In this document: in pieces, positions 53,510-64,000 of the stretch
How positions within the stretch are numbered: position 1 is the first letter of the stretch
How the letters are laid out: each line of letters begins with the position of its first letter
Source: Saitoella complicata NRRL Y-17804
Lineage: Eukaryota; Ascomycota; Saitoellomycetes; Saitoellales; Saitoellaceae
NCBI RefSeq assembly: GCF_001661265.1
Contig: NW_017567006.1
Location: 62,001 to 126,000, forward strand
DNA length: 64,000 bases
Reading direction: 5' to 3'
Translations under genes and position numbers: made by a program
The notes under the pieces: model-generated
What the model saw: the letters and a program-made list of their open reading frames with translations, nothing else
What the model was told of the DNA's origin: nothing
Databases searched by the model: none

Positions 53510-54136
53510 TTACTGCTGCTGCAAAAACCTCCACGCCGCCTCCGCCCCCATCTCTCTCGCCACATCCGCCGGCGTCCTCCCACTCGAATCCCTAACCTCC
53601 CTACTCGCCCCATACCCCAACAACATCATAATCCCCTCCTCATCCCCATTCACAACAGCCAAATGCAATGCCGTCCCACCCGTCTCCGAATCCCTACAAT
53701 CAACATCAACACCTTCCTCGAGAAGCTCTTGTGCGGCTTCGAGTTCGGACATGGAGATCATGTTTAGGAAGGCCATTTCTCGACGTAGGGCGGGGTTATC
53801 GTCGTAGAATTTCTCTTCGTCGAGGGCGGCGCCGAGGTCGAAGCCGGCTGTGACTCCGCCTTCGTTACGGACGATTACCAATAATTGTCCGCCACGCTGG
53901 AGTGTCGTCTCCCCGCACTCTGGACACAGCGTTCTATCGTTTCCGTCGGCATCATACTCTGTAAAACAACTCCAGTGGAAATGATGCGAGCAGCGGAGCT
54001 CGACGTCGTCGATGATCATTGCGGGGCCTTCGTCGGAGGGGTTGGGGATTAGGAGGGGGTCAAAGCAGAGGGCGCAGTTGTTGGAGGAGGGTTGAGCATG
54101 GGATTCTGCGGTTGCGATTTCACGGATGGAGGCCAT
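53510..54136 (-). CDS. RING-type zinc finger and ankyrin repeat protein
   Basis: A 208-residue single-exon protein. Residues about 20-75 form a zinc-binding RING-like domain: CALCFDPLL, then CSHHFHWSCF, then CPECGE. The spacing C-x2-C ... C-x-H-x2-H-x2-C ... C-x2-C fits a RING-H2 type, so E3 ubiquitin ligase activity is possible. Residues about 130-205 hold two or more ankyrin repeats (GGTALHLAVVNGDEEGIMMLLGYGA, then DSSGRTPADVARE). This small RING plus ankyrin plan is seen in uncharacterised fungal proteins; substrate and location are unknown. Confidence 0.87.
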   Translation of the reverse strand: MASIREIATAESHAQPSSNNCALCFDPLLIPNPSDEGPAMIIDDVELRCSHHFHWSCFTEYDADGNDRTLCPECGETTLQRGGQLLVIVRNEGGVTAGFDLGAALDEEKFYDDNPALRREMAFLNMISMSELEAAQELLEEGVDVDCRDSETGGTALHLAVVNGDEEGIMMLLGYGASREVRDSSGRTPADVAREMGAEAAWRFLQQQ

Positions 54137-54287
54137 TTTGACGGTAGGTATAGGAGTGTAGATGGGTGGAGCTGGTGAGGAGAGGAATATGTTCAGACGT
54201 CAATGTGCGGGCGGGTATCGATAAGAAAAAACATATGGGTTTGGTTGAGGTTATGAGTGTTTGCAAGTTTGAAAAGAACATCTACCA

Positions 54288-54361
54288 GGTTGCGTGGCGC
54301 AATTGGTTAGCGCGTGGTGCTAATAACGCCAAGGCTGAGAGTTCGAGCCTCTCCGTGACCA
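54288..54361 (+). tRNA. tRNA-Ile (anticodon AAU), second copy
   Basis: Identical over all 74 nt to the copy at 20660-20733, including the CTAATAA anticodon loop. The immediate flanks also match: AG before and CTTTTGC after, the T run being the polymerase III stop. The sequences diverge beyond that. Confidence 0.96.
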
Positions 54362-54936
54362 CTTTTGCTGTTATGCTACTCCGACAACGACTCAGCCATG
54401 TTCCCTTTTGCTCTCACATCATCTTGTTTAGTCGTTCAGCTTTGTGTTTGCCAGCCGGCACCATCGTCGGCAATCTGCGTGCATGCCGCGTCATATGAAT
54501 AAATGACGTTCAGGCCGCTTGCAACTGCCCCAGCTGACGGCAGAACAGCACGGCTAACGTCCGACACGGCTCTGATCAGACAGCCAAGATGCCATTCTGG
54601 CCTGTTGTTAGCTGAAGACTTGGCAAAGCATAGTCTAGGCAGCAGTCCTTCCCCTCTGCCGCACGATCCCACGCCCAGTTTGGGCCCCAACGACCGGCCC
54701 GAACACGTAAATTAGAAAACAATCCGACTCGTCACATCATGAGTCTTTTCTTATAAAATCTCAAACTTTTCTTCACAACTTCAGAACGTCTCTCGGGCGA
54801 CACCAGACTTGAGATTGTTACCACGTGTACTCTCCTCTTCATCATCACGCATTGCATAAAACACTACACCGAGCACTCAACGACAACGACAAACATCAAC
54901 GACCATCATCATCACCAACAGCAAAAACAACCAACA
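54362..54936. promoter_or_regulatory. upstream region of the Ser/Pro-rich protein gene
   Basis: The last 100 nt form a long CA-rich leader ending CCAACA before the ATG, typical of strongly expressed fungal genes. I see no further feature. Confidence 0.4.
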
Positions 54937-55531
54937 ATGCCTTCATTCACCAGATCTTTGACAAGCAAAATCAAGACAAAGCTTAACTCGTCTCCCGCCT
55001 CTCCGACGCCCTCCTCAACCCACTCCCGTCAAAGTACCGCAGACAGCGGCATCGCCGTTTCCCCAACAAAGCCCAAACCCAGCTCAAACATGACGCGTCC
55101 AGGAGGATTCTCCGCAAACCGTGGCCAAACGTCCTTGGACGTCATCCCCTCCACACCCGATCACTCATCAACAGGCGACAAACGCCGCTCGGTGGACCAC
55201 CAACAGACGCACATGTACTCCCCCGCAACCTACCACTCCCCGTCCACCGCCCCTTCCTCCCCCGAATCCCTCTTCGACTCCTCATCCCCTCGCAACTTTG
55301 TGGGGAGGAAGTTGAGTTATGAGAGTGAAGTGAGTTCGATTTATCCGGAAGACGATGGAGGCGCGAAAGAGAGGATGAGGATGGATGATTTGAGGGAGGT
55401 GGAGTGGTTTGATGAGGTACGTGGCGAAACGTCTTTGTGTTGATCAGGGTGCTGACTGTTGTGTACAGCGGATTATGGGGTTGAAGAAGTATAGTGCTGA
55501 TGACTATATCAACGACCTCGAAGTCAACTGA
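54937..55531 (+). CDS. Ser/Pro-rich protein of unknown function
   Basis: A 180-residue protein I do not recognise. Exon 1 (54937-55416) and exon 2 (55469-55531) join over a 52-nt intron (GTACGT to GTACAG). The N-terminal 110 residues are disordered and rich in Ser, Pro and Thr with a basic start (SFTRSLTSKIKTKL). The C-terminal third looks conserved: GRKLSYESEVSSIYPEDD, then DDLREVEWFDE and RIMGLKKYSADDYINDLEVN. There is no signal peptide or membrane helix. The strong CA-rich leader suggests good expression. A stress- or signalling-related cytosolic protein is possible, but that is a guess. Confidence 0.7.
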
Positions 55532-56093
55532 GATCCTTGCACGTAAGGGATACGTACGATATAATATCGACGGCGAGGAAGGCGAGACTGGTGTATTAGT
55601 TATTGGCGTTATATGGATATACCTTTGACATTCTTTGGGTGAGGTTTTGGATCTGTGAGACGGGGTTTTTGGCGTTCGTTACATTACACTCTTTTGGTTT
55701 AGATGATGAGACAGGCGGGTCTCTTTGACAAAACTTTTTAGCAACAGCAACGCAGTTATACCGTGAAATTTGTAAATGCACTAGGTGAATCCTCGCTTCC
55801 GTCTCCGATTCCAATTCTCCACAAGCCTTACCAACAATCCACTTGCAATCAACACCCATTCCAAGTTATTCCAGTCCAAATGACCTTGCCATACAACCAG
55901 CCACCCATTCAACCTTGATGGCGACCTGTACGATGACATGCCTTGGCCAATCTCCATTCAAGGTTAAATCTGGCGCGCCGCTTAGAAAGCCCCTCTCTCG
56001 CCTAACTTGGCGGTAGCGTCGCTTATAAGGGAACCCAGCTCGTCCCGCACAAACACCAATTGCAAAAACAACAACCCCCAACTGCCTTTTACT
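55532..56093. other. intergenic
   Basis: 3' flank of the previous gene and promoter of VCX1. I see no gene. Confidence 0.4.
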
Positions 56094-57726
56094 ATGTGTA
56101 AGTCTGCGATTGATCCATATGTGGGCCATGGCTAATGATCACTGAGGAGTAGCATCGAACGGGGTTTCGGTCAAGGACCGGTTCAAACAAGTGTATGGTC
56201 GACACAGAATTCATCGCCGCTCGACACTCCTTTCTCTGTCCAATGCCGCACACGCAGCTCGTCGGGCGAATTCGATGCCGCCTGGTCATGGAATCTCTCG
56301 TTCTGGTACCAGTGGCGTTCGAACCGCAAGCATGGGCACCAAGCAATTGAGTTCTGGAGATGGAGATGCACCCAAACATACCATTGAGAACGACCCGAAT
56401 CTCGCTGAGCTAGCTGCCAAGAGGGATGAGACGAACGGTTTTATCCCGGCGCACAAGAAGACGGTTTTACAAACAATGAAGACGATTGCGCTGTCGAATT
56501 ATGCCAACCCGTTGTTGGTGTTCGTGCCGGTGGGAATCGCGTGTCACGCGGTGGGCGTGAACCCCGTCGTCGTCTTTGTCATGAACTTCCTGGCGATCAT
56601 TCCGTTAGCGGCATTGCTGTCGTACGCAACGGAGGAAATCTCAATCAGGATTGGAGAGACCCTGGGAGGTCTCATGAATGCCTCTTTCGGAAATGCGGTC
56701 GAACTGATTGTGGGTATCATCGCCCTCCTTCAAGACGAGATCACCGTCCTTCAAGCCTCCCTCCTAGGAAGCATGCTCTCCAACCTCCTCCTCGTCCTCG
56801 GAATGTGTTTCATCGCCGGCGGCTCCCGCTACAAAGAACAATCCTTCAACTACACCTCCGCCCAAATGTCCGCCTCCCTCCTCATCCTCTCCATCTCCTC
56901 CCTCCTCATCCCTGCCGCGTTTTCCAACAGTTTCGATACGGCGGCTGAGGCGGAAGATGGGGTTTTGAAGATCTCGAGGGGAACGAGTGTGATCTTGTTA
57001 GTGGTTTATGCGACGTATTTGGTGTTTCAGTTGAAGACGCATACGTACTTGTATGAGGAGGCGGAGGATGAGGAGAGGGATATTGCGGGGGTTGATAGGG
57101 AGGGAAACGATATCGAGATGCAACAACAACGGACTACACAACCCGAAGGTTTCGAATCAACCCTCCCCACCGACGAAGCTCGCCTCGATAACACCACTAC
57201 CGCTACCGAAGGAGCCGTTTCCGAAGAAGAAGAAGAAGGCGGAGAGGTGGCGAACATCACTCCCATCGCCGCAATCATCCTCCTCATCTGCGTAACCGTC
57301 CTCGTTGCCGTCTGCGCAGAATTCCTCGTCTCGTCAATCGACGCCCTCGTCGAAGAATCCGGCATCTCCCGAACCTGGGTCGGTCTCATCCTCCTCCCTA
57401 TCGTCGGAAACGCAGCCGAACACGTCACAGCCGTAACCGTCGCCTACAAAAACAAGATGGACCTCGCGATCGGTGTAGCTGTGGGGAGTAGTTTGCAAAT
57501 CGCGTTGTTGGTTACGCCGTTTATGTGTTTGTTGGGCTGGTGGACCGGACATGCGATGAGTCTGGATTTTAATACGTTTGAGGTTGTGTTGTTATTTGTT
57601 ACGGTTATTTTGGTGAATTATTTGATTGGGGACGGGAAGAGTAATTATTTGGAGGGGGTGTTGTTGTGTGCTGTTTATCTGATTATTGCGGTTGCGGTGT
57701 GGTTTTATCCGGAGGTTGCGAGGTAA
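56094..57726 (+). CDS. VCX1: vacuolar calcium/proton antiporter, Vcx1/CAX type
   Basis: Vacuolar membrane exchanger that moves cytosolic Ca2+ into the vacuole against protons. Exon 1 is only 4 nt (56094-56097, ATGT). A 55-nt intron (GTAAGT to GAGTAG) is followed by exon 2 (56153-57726), for 525 residues starting MSSNGVSVKDRFKQVYG. Eleven hydrophobic segments are visible. The two CAX signature repeats are ASFGNAVELIVGIIAL near residue 180 and LPIVGNAAEHVTAVTVA near 425, with an acidic loop (SEEEEEGG) between the halves. Without the tiny first exon the next in-frame ATG lies at 56275 and would drop the basic N-terminus. Confidence 0.94.
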
Positions 57727-58010
57727 GCGATAGCAAGGCATAGGAAGGGATGAGTAATATAGGGTAGCCGCTCGGTCATATCGGATATATCAAGAGAACT
57801 CGTTATGGAGTCTTCGCAGAGTTGTGTAACCCTGTTGCCGTGAGAACTCCTGCCCGATTCGGCAGCGCGCCTGGCAGAGTGGGGAAAGCGGGGTGTCAAC
57901 GTTACCACTCAACCGCACTGCCGATACCCGACCACAAATGATGATAACCACACAAGCTCCCAACCGAGCAAGATGATGCCAATACTCTACATTTCCATCC
58001 CCTGAGAGCT

Positions 58011-59784
58011 ATGGCTGTCAAGACAAGATGGCAGGCCGTCCGGGACAAGAAGCTTGCGGAGCAGCATGCCATTCTTGAGCCGTACCTCCTTTCGACATCT
58101 TCCCTTCCATCGCCTGTGGTAGCAGGCAGTGAAAGGATCCGATACGTCAATGAGTGCGCTGCTCTCACCGATCGTGAAGTCGAAATCACGTCTTGGCCAG
58201 CCTCGAACCTCCTCCAATCCCTCCGTGAAGGAACTGCAACTTGCGTCGAAGTAACTACTGCCTTCATCCAACGCGTAACTATTGCGCACCAATTGGTAAG
58301 ATATTTTCCGCGTCGAGGTCATAATATTTGATGTGCTGAATGTCTTTTACAGACAAACTGCCTGACCGAACCCCTCTTTTCCTCCGCCCTCTCCCGCGCC
58401 GCCGAACTCGATGCGCTACCCCCCTCCTCGCGTCGGCCCCTTCACGGTCTGCCGATCTCGTTGAAAGATCAATTTAATGTTGCTGGGGTTGATACGACGC
58501 TTGGGTATATCTCCCGCTGTCACGCACCCGCTCCGAAATCCGAACAAAGCGTGTTAGTCTCAATTCTGCAGGATGCGGGCGCGATACCCATCGTGAAGAC
58601 GAATTTGCCGCAGAGTATCCTCTGGTGCGAAACCCAGAACCCCATTTTCGGGATCACCACGCATCCCCTAAATCCCGCCTACACACCCGGCGGCTCAACA
58701 GGTGGCGAGGCCGCTCTCCTGGCACACTCTGCCTCGCACTTGGGATGGGGCACGGACATCGGTGGCTCCATCCGTATCCCAGCCGCTCTCTGTGGTCTAT
58801 GGGGCCTCAAACCATCCAGTACCCGTATCCCATATTCGGGTGTGCCCGTAAGTCAAGAGGGCCAACCCGCTATCCCATCCGTCGTCGGCCCATTGACGCG
58901 GGAAATGGGGATGCTGGAGGTCGGGATGCGTGCTGTACTTGGTGGAAAGCCGTGGGAGCGGGATCCGGGTGTTGCTCCGATGCCCTGGAGGTACGAGGAG
59001 GTGAAAGCTGCGTATGTTGGGAAGAAGGTTAGGATCGGGGTTATGGGGACGGATCATATAGTGACACCCTTGCCGCCCGTACAGAGAGTATTTGAAGAAC
59101 TGGTACAAAAGCTGAAAGGCATGCCGGAGAAATATGAGTTGGTGGAATGGCCGGCGCTTGGACACAGAGAATGTCTTACCCTTATGGACCGCATGTACAC
59201 TGTCGACGGCGGGGAAGAAATCCGCCGTTCAGTCACAAAAGGTGGCGAACCGTTCCTGCCACACGTCGAACGGCTAATCAGCCGTGGAAAAGCTGTATCA
59301 GTTCTCGAGTACTGGGAGGTATGTACCGAACATCTGAATACACCCTCCTTTGGATGTGACTAACTCAACACTCGCACAGATGAACACTGAGAAAATTAAA
59401 CTCCAGAAAGCGTACCTGGAGCTCTGGACTTCAGCTGGATTGGATTTCGTGCTGTGCCCGGTTATGCCACACCCCGCCGTCCCGCATGAGAGGACGAAGT
59501 GGGTTGGGTATACGAAGATATGGAACTTCCTGGATTTACCCGCGGCAGTGTTTCCCGTGGACAAGGTCACCCATGAGGATATGTGGAAGGAGTATGTTGC
59601 GAGGGAGGGGACTGAGATGGAGGAAATGTTGAAGGCGACGTGGGAGGAATTCGGGAAGGGGATGGTGGGGATGCCGGTGGGGTTGCAGTTGGTTGGGAGG
59701 AGGTTGAGGGAGGAGGAGGTGTTGGTCGGGTTGGAGCGGGTGGTGGAGGATTGTAAATTGGGAACGGAGCCAATGGTATCATAG
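58011..59784 (+). CDS. amidase signature family enzyme
   Basis: A cytosolic amidohydrolase of the amidase-signature family, with acetamidase-like architecture; the substrate is unknown. Three exons (58011-58295, 58353-59318, 59380-59784) give 551 residues, a normal length for fungal members. The catalytic triad is visible: Lys about 133 in SLKDQFN, cis-Ser about 210 in GGSTGGE, and nucleophile Ser about 234 in GTDIGGSIRIPA. The family end PVGLQLVGRRLREEEVLVGLE is also present. Both introns have clear boundaries (GTAAGA to TTACAG, GTATGT to GCACAG). It could use small aliphatic amides, as acetamidases do. Confidence 0.93.
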
Positions 59785-59860
59785 ATCAATTGGTCAGGGA
59801 CGTGAATATCCCACGCTTATCTTGTTTTGACATTCACGCCATGCAGACTCTCAGTCTTCC

Positions 59861-60547
59861 TTACTCCGCCTTCACCTCAGCAGGCTTCTCCTGAATCATC
59901 CCCTTCTCCTTCATCTCAGCATCATATTTGGCCCTCTCAACCCTCGACATCTCCTCGTGCTTCTTCACAATTCCCCTCAACCTCTCATACCCAGCCACCT
60001 CCCCCGCCGTCTGGAAAATCACCTGTCCCCACCCCTTCTCCCACCCCTCCGCCTCCAGCACGATATCCTGAACCTCTCCATTAACCCATCGCTCCGCCAA
60101 ATCAAACTCTTTCTGCAAACTTTCGGGAACGGATCCTTTTTGAGAGAGGAGGGCGAGGGCGGGTTTTTGTTCGCGGAGGGTGATGATGGAGGTGATTGCG
60201 GAGGCAGCGCGAGTGACCAGGGCGGCGCGGAGGAGGGTGGGTGGGGGTTGGGGGTCGGTGTGGAGGAGTGAGAGGTAGACGTCGCGGGCGGGGGAGGGGG
60301 GGAACCAGGGTTCCAGTTGTTGGATTTGGCCTATGGTACACGTCAATTAGTATCAACCGTCTCTTCTCTTTGAGCGTATCCCAAACACCGCGCCCCGGAT
60401 CCTGATGGGGCAGGACGAAGGAACGCGTTTGATGTAGTGATGCCACGTACCAGCTTTTCTTCGGCGGTAAAAGAAGGAGAAACAGATCAGTGAGCCCGCC
60501 AGAACGGTCAGGTATGCCAGTGGTACAATTAAGGTTAATGTTGGCAT
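59861..60547 (-). CDS. SEC66: ER translocation complex subunit Sec66 (Sec71)
   Basis: Subunit of the Sec62/Sec63 complex for post-translational import into the ER. Exons 60547-60451 and 60330-59861, separated by a 120-nt intron (GTACGT to CATAG), give 188 residues. Exon 1 codes a short luminal end and one membrane helix (LTLIVPLAYLTVLAGSLICF) followed by a basic FYRRRKAG. Exon 2 codes the cytosolic domain: EPWFPPSPARDVYLSLL, then TLLRAALVTRAASAI, and GWEKGWGQVIFQTAGEV, the latter resembling the Sec66 signature GWGQ.IFQ.A.E. The end is a charged helix. Confidence 0.87.
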
Positions 60548-60875
60548 ATTGTCCAGATCAATTGAGTCGTTGGGTGGTCGAGGATTTCAAAGGATCTTGG
60601 AGGAGTACGAGATGCGCTCGGGCCGCTGCATGTGCGTCACGGAGGAGGAACGAGACAAGGGGAGGCGAGGAAGGTTGAATGTTTGTGTGGAAAGAGGGCT
60701 TAAGTTACTCTGAATTAAATTTAGGATAGAAGACGGTTGCTTCCTCTCTTGACAGTCCGAGTCCATCCTGCGTACGTCATCTCGTACAACCCCGGTAACT
60801 GCAGCTTCGCGTCCCACGAGTTCATACAAACGAAGAACACCGCAATTGCAAGAGTAACAAGCTCAAAACATCGCA
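60548..60875. promoter_or_regulatory. divergent promoter, SEC66 / NPL4
   Basis: A 328-nt region between divergent start codons. I see no specific motif. Confidence 0.4.
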
Positions 60876-62812
60876 ATGCTCATCAGAATAAGGTTTGATC
60901 GAGAAACTTGCTGTGGCCAATGTCCGTCGCTAACTTTCGATCGAACAGGTCAAAGGAAGGAACTTCTCGTATCGAGGTCCAGCCAAATGATGATGCCGCC
61001 GTGTTATCTGAGAAGGTGAGTGCTTGATACCAAGCCATTTGTCGACGACAATGACTGACAGGGTCCACAGCTCGAGCAAGTGCTGAAGAATCCGGTCGAT
61101 GCGGATGCTACGACGATCTCTGATAAACCTGCGGGAGAGGAAAGGACGCTTTCGTCGGTGCGTGGACAGTCGATTGCGGAGTTGGGGCTGAAGCATGGAG
61201 ATATGCTGTTCGTTAAACTCGTCGTGTCTACCTCTAAGACATCACCGACGACTTCGACGGCACCGCAAGGGACGACGTCGAGATTGAACGGCAAAGAGGT
61301 GGCTGCGGGGGAGATTCCGTCTGTAGCGATCGGTGGTGACGAGACGAAGCATTTGAAGAACGCGTTTGAGAGCGTGAAGCAGGATCATATTGATGATGTC
61401 CTGGAGAAGATAGATGGGAAGATTTACCGGAAGCAAGGGAGGATGTGTCGCCATGGACCTCAGGGGATGTGTGATTACTGTATGCCATTGGAGGTATGTT
61501 ATGTCGAATCCGGGTCCCTACCGTCACGAAGCTAACAGATGTGCCATAGCCATACGACGCGAACTATCTGGAGGAACACAAGATCAAACATCAATCCTTC
61601 CACGCCTACCTCCGAAAACTCAACACCGCAACAAACAAACCCGAAATGGGCGCCTCCTACGTCCCCCCGCTCTCGGAACCCGAATGCCGTGTAAAACCCC
61701 ACTGTCCCTCCGGTCACCCTCCCTGGCCAAAAGGTATCTGCTCGAAATGCCAACCAGGCGCGATATCGCTGCAGTTACAGCAGTTCCGGATGGTCGATCA
61801 TGTGGAGTTTGCGAGTAGTGAGTTGGTGAATGGGTTTATTGAGTTTTGGAGGAAGAGTGGGACGCAGAGGTTTGGGTATTTATATGGGAGGTATGAGGGG
61901 TATGATCAGGTGCCGTTGGGGATGAAGGCTGTCGTGGAGGCGATTTATGAGCCGCCGCAGGGCGGGGAGACGGATGGGTTGGCGTTGGCGGAATGGGAAA
62001 ATGAGCACGGGATCAGTGAGGTTGCGGGGGGATGCGGGTTACGTATGGTAGGGATGATCTTTACGGATTTGGTAGATGATGGGACGGGGAAGGGAACGGT
62101 CATCCCCAAACGCCATGCCGGAAGTTACTTCCTGAGTGCACTCGAGATCCACATGGCAGCAACCATGCAAAACCGCTACAAAAACACCTCAAGATGGTCC
62201 GAAACTGGCGAATTCGGCTCAAAATTCGTGACATGTGTGATCAGCGGCAACGACGAAGGACAAATCGATATTGCGGCATATCAAGCCAGCAACTCGGCTA
62301 TGGCGATGATCAGGGCGGATGTTATTGAGCCAAGTGTGGATCCGGGAAGTATGCTTGTCAAACATGAGGATGAGACGAGGTACATCCCGGATGTGTTTTA
62401 TCGGAAGGTGAATGAGTATGGACGGGCAGTGCAAATCGACGCCAAACCTGCTTTTCCGGTTGAATACCTTTTGGTCACACTTACCCATGGATTCCCGGAG
62501 AACCCGAAACCAATGTTCCTCTCCCACCGCTTCCCAGTCGAAAACCGCGAAGTTATCGGCGTCGTCCAAGACCTCGCCGCCGTCGGCTCCCAAGTCGGTG
62601 TCAGGAGGTCGGGTAAGAGTGCAGAGACTGGTGTCGATGCAGTTAGTGATTTCCATATGTTGTGTTTCCTTCACGGGATGGGAATTCTGGAGGAGGAGGA
62701 TGAGAAGGCGTTGGCGAAGGTTGCGTGTGGGCATGAGATGGTTGATGCGTATGCGCTTTTGGAGAGGCCAGGGTGGCAGACGTTGTTGACGATTATTCGG
62801 GAGAGTACGTAG
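60876..62812 (+). CDS. NPL4: Cdc48 cofactor Npl4
   Basis: Partner of Ufd1 in the Cdc48 segregase that extracts ubiquitinated proteins from membranes and complexes. Four exons (60876-60892, 60949-61015, 61071-61493, 61550-62812) give 589 residues, close to yeast Npl4 (580). The N-terminus [16 protein letters not shown] begins a ubiquitin-like UBX-type fold. A zinc-binding segment [19 protein letters not shown] spans exons 3 and 4, and the second is [17 protein letters not shown]. The MPN-like core starts with [23 protein letters not shown]. The first exon is 17 nt, placed by the family start MLIR.RS. Confidence 0.95.
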
Positions 62813-63375
62813 TGCGTCCCAGCAGATGGCTTATGGTAAGGAGGATTTACAATTGCTGTATTCGTCACGCCTGGAGGGTTGTTTTGGAGGCCTGGAGTAG
62901 GGATGCATGTTGAGGTCGGTCGAGGAAAGGCATGGGAAGAGTCTGATGACCGCAGCGATTGATATTTATAGCCTACAATCCTTACTGAAGCATTTTCTTG
63001 TCAAACATCAATGCCTTCACCATGGGGTCCCCCTTTCTGCCGCGCGCGTATCTCCCAAGAGCCTTGTGTTTAGAGTTTCTGTGTGGCTCAGGCACCGCCA
63101 ATTACAAACAACCGTACATTTCCACCGGCCGGTATCCGCTCTCTTGAACAGCCAATTACGCTCCTTCTGCCTTGTTTTGTTCAAGGCTCCGTCGATTTGA
63201 CTTCCATCTTTGATCGTCGGTATTGCAGGTTATCGTCATCGGTTACGGAGAGCATTTCTGATCGGTATACGCGAAGAGGATCAGCACACGACACAGCAAC
63301 GGGGAATTGGGACGGCATTTATCCTGAAAAGAGGGAAGAACGACATTCGAATCGGATTGGAAATATCAGAAACGC
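62813..63375. other. intergenic
   Basis: 3' flank of NPL4 and promoter of the RAX2-like gene. I see no gene. Confidence 0.4.
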
Positions 63376-64000
63376 ATGCGGAATATTGTACCGGCGTTGT
63401 TGGCGTTCGCAACGGCGACTGCGGCGCAGACGTTGCCTCAGCTCGACCTCTCCTCATACGGCAATGTTTTGCTGGGAGGTGATTTCTCTGGTCTTTCCCT
63501 ATGGACTGGATCACAACAGTCAACGACAAATAGTAGCACGACTGGAGATTCTGTGCTGAGTCAATTGGAGGATGGAAGATTTGAGAGTTTGGGCCAAGCG
63601 AATGGGACGATTGCTGCGACGTGTTTCATGGACTCCGGGGTGTTCATCGCAGGAAATTTTACGGGAATTGCGGGGGTAAATGCGTCGAATATCGCGGTTT
63701 ACAACACTTCAACCTCGTCGTTCTCAGCCTTGGGCTCAGGAGTGCCAGGGCCGGTGTACGCGCTTTACTGCAATACGGACAACAACACTGTGGTGGTGGG
63801 AGGAGATTATGAGACGCAGAATTCGACCAATGCCTTGATGTGGAATGTGGCGGAACAGTCATGGGTTGGATTCCCTTTTGGAGGATTCAATGGACCGGTT
63901 ACGGCGATCGCGAAGGCAGCCAATGGAGATCTGCTGTTCGGAGGAAGTTTTGATGCTACTGGAACGGGAGCGACTGGAAGTTTCGAGGATTCGCAGGCGA
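63376..64000 (+). CDS. RAX2: Rax2-like polarity protein, N-terminal part (runs off window)
   Basis: The first 208 residues of a protein that continues past the window edge. Residues 1-17 form a signal peptide (MRNIVPALLAFATATAA), followed by QTLPQLDLSSYGNVLLGGDF, which matches the N-terminus of fungal Rax2. Repeated kelch-like units follow, with patterns such as VFIAGNFTGI, ALGSGVPGPVYALYC and LLFGGSF, and several N-glycosylation sites. Rax2 is a large type I membrane protein of the plasma membrane that marks cell poles and bud or tip sites. No intron is seen in this part. The C-terminal membrane helix must lie outside the window. Confidence 0.82.
   Translation, partial: MRNIVPALLAFATATAAQTLPQLDLSSYGNVLLGGDFSGLSLWTGSQQSTTNSSTTGDSVLSQLEDGRFESLGQANGTIAATCFMDSGVFIAGNFTGIAGVNASNIAVYNTSTSSFSALGSGVPGPVYALYCNTDNNTVVVGGDYETQNSTNALMWNVAEQSWVGFPFGGFNGPVTAIAKAANGDLLFGGSFDATGTGATGSFEDSQA

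Overview
The window is nuclear DNA of a filamentous-type ascomycete, most likely Pezizomycotina or an early-branching relative; the exact class cannot be fixed by eye. The evidence is: short spliceosomal introns (mostly 44-83 nt, donors often GTACGT or GTATGT, CTAAC/CTGAC-like branch sites); fungus-restricted families (RTA1-like, REG1/DUF1752, Bgl2-type GH17, PMT4, a LisH Flo8/SomA-like regulator, RAX2-like); compact gene spacing; and intron-less tRNA-Ile(AAU) genes. Nothing looks bacterial, viral or organellar. I see no intact transposon, CRISPR array or biosynthetic gene cluster.

Layout. 0-12.7 kb: MFS transporter, a small unknown protein, Bgl2-type glucanase, LisH regulator divergent from RRP4, PMT4 divergent from RPB7, ATP synthase subunit e. 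13-20.3 kb: FHA tail-anchored protein, Thr-rich CAP protein, TMEM184-like membrane protein. 20.6-31 kb: tRNA-Ile, ATP1, AMD1, EMG1, dipeptidyl aminopeptidase. 31-38 kb: Thr-rich secreted protein divergent from MPS1, then bL21m divergent from NSA2. 38-42 kb: an RTA1-like gene flanked by two decayed, inverted copies of a ~450 bp sequence. 42-48.8 kb: MDP1-type phosphatase, PRP4, a decayed gene, and a 2 kb stretch with no gene found. 48.8-52 kb: REG1-like gene followed by an 8-bp satellite, an assembly gap of N, and an apparently false second copy of the gene's tail. 52-64 kb: a doubtful small gene, RING/ankyrin protein, second tRNA-Ile, unknown Ser/Pro-rich protein, VCX1, amidase, SEC66 divergent from NPL4, and the start of a RAX2-like gene that runs off the window.

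Most genes are housekeeping and act in separate pathways: RNA processing and ribosome assembly (RRP4, EMG1, NSA2, PRP4, RPB7), mitochondria (ATP1, subunit e, bL21m), secretion and wall (PMT4, SEC66, BGL2, CAP and Thr-rich proteins, RAX2), and signalling (MPS1, REG1, LisH regulator, FHA protein). I did not find a convincing new multi-gene system. The most notable points are very short first coding exons in four genes (3, 4, 12 and 15 nt), the inverted decayed repeats around the RTA1-like gene, the pseudogene, the false duplication at the gap, and an apparent in-frame TAG in a candidate mitochondrial protein.
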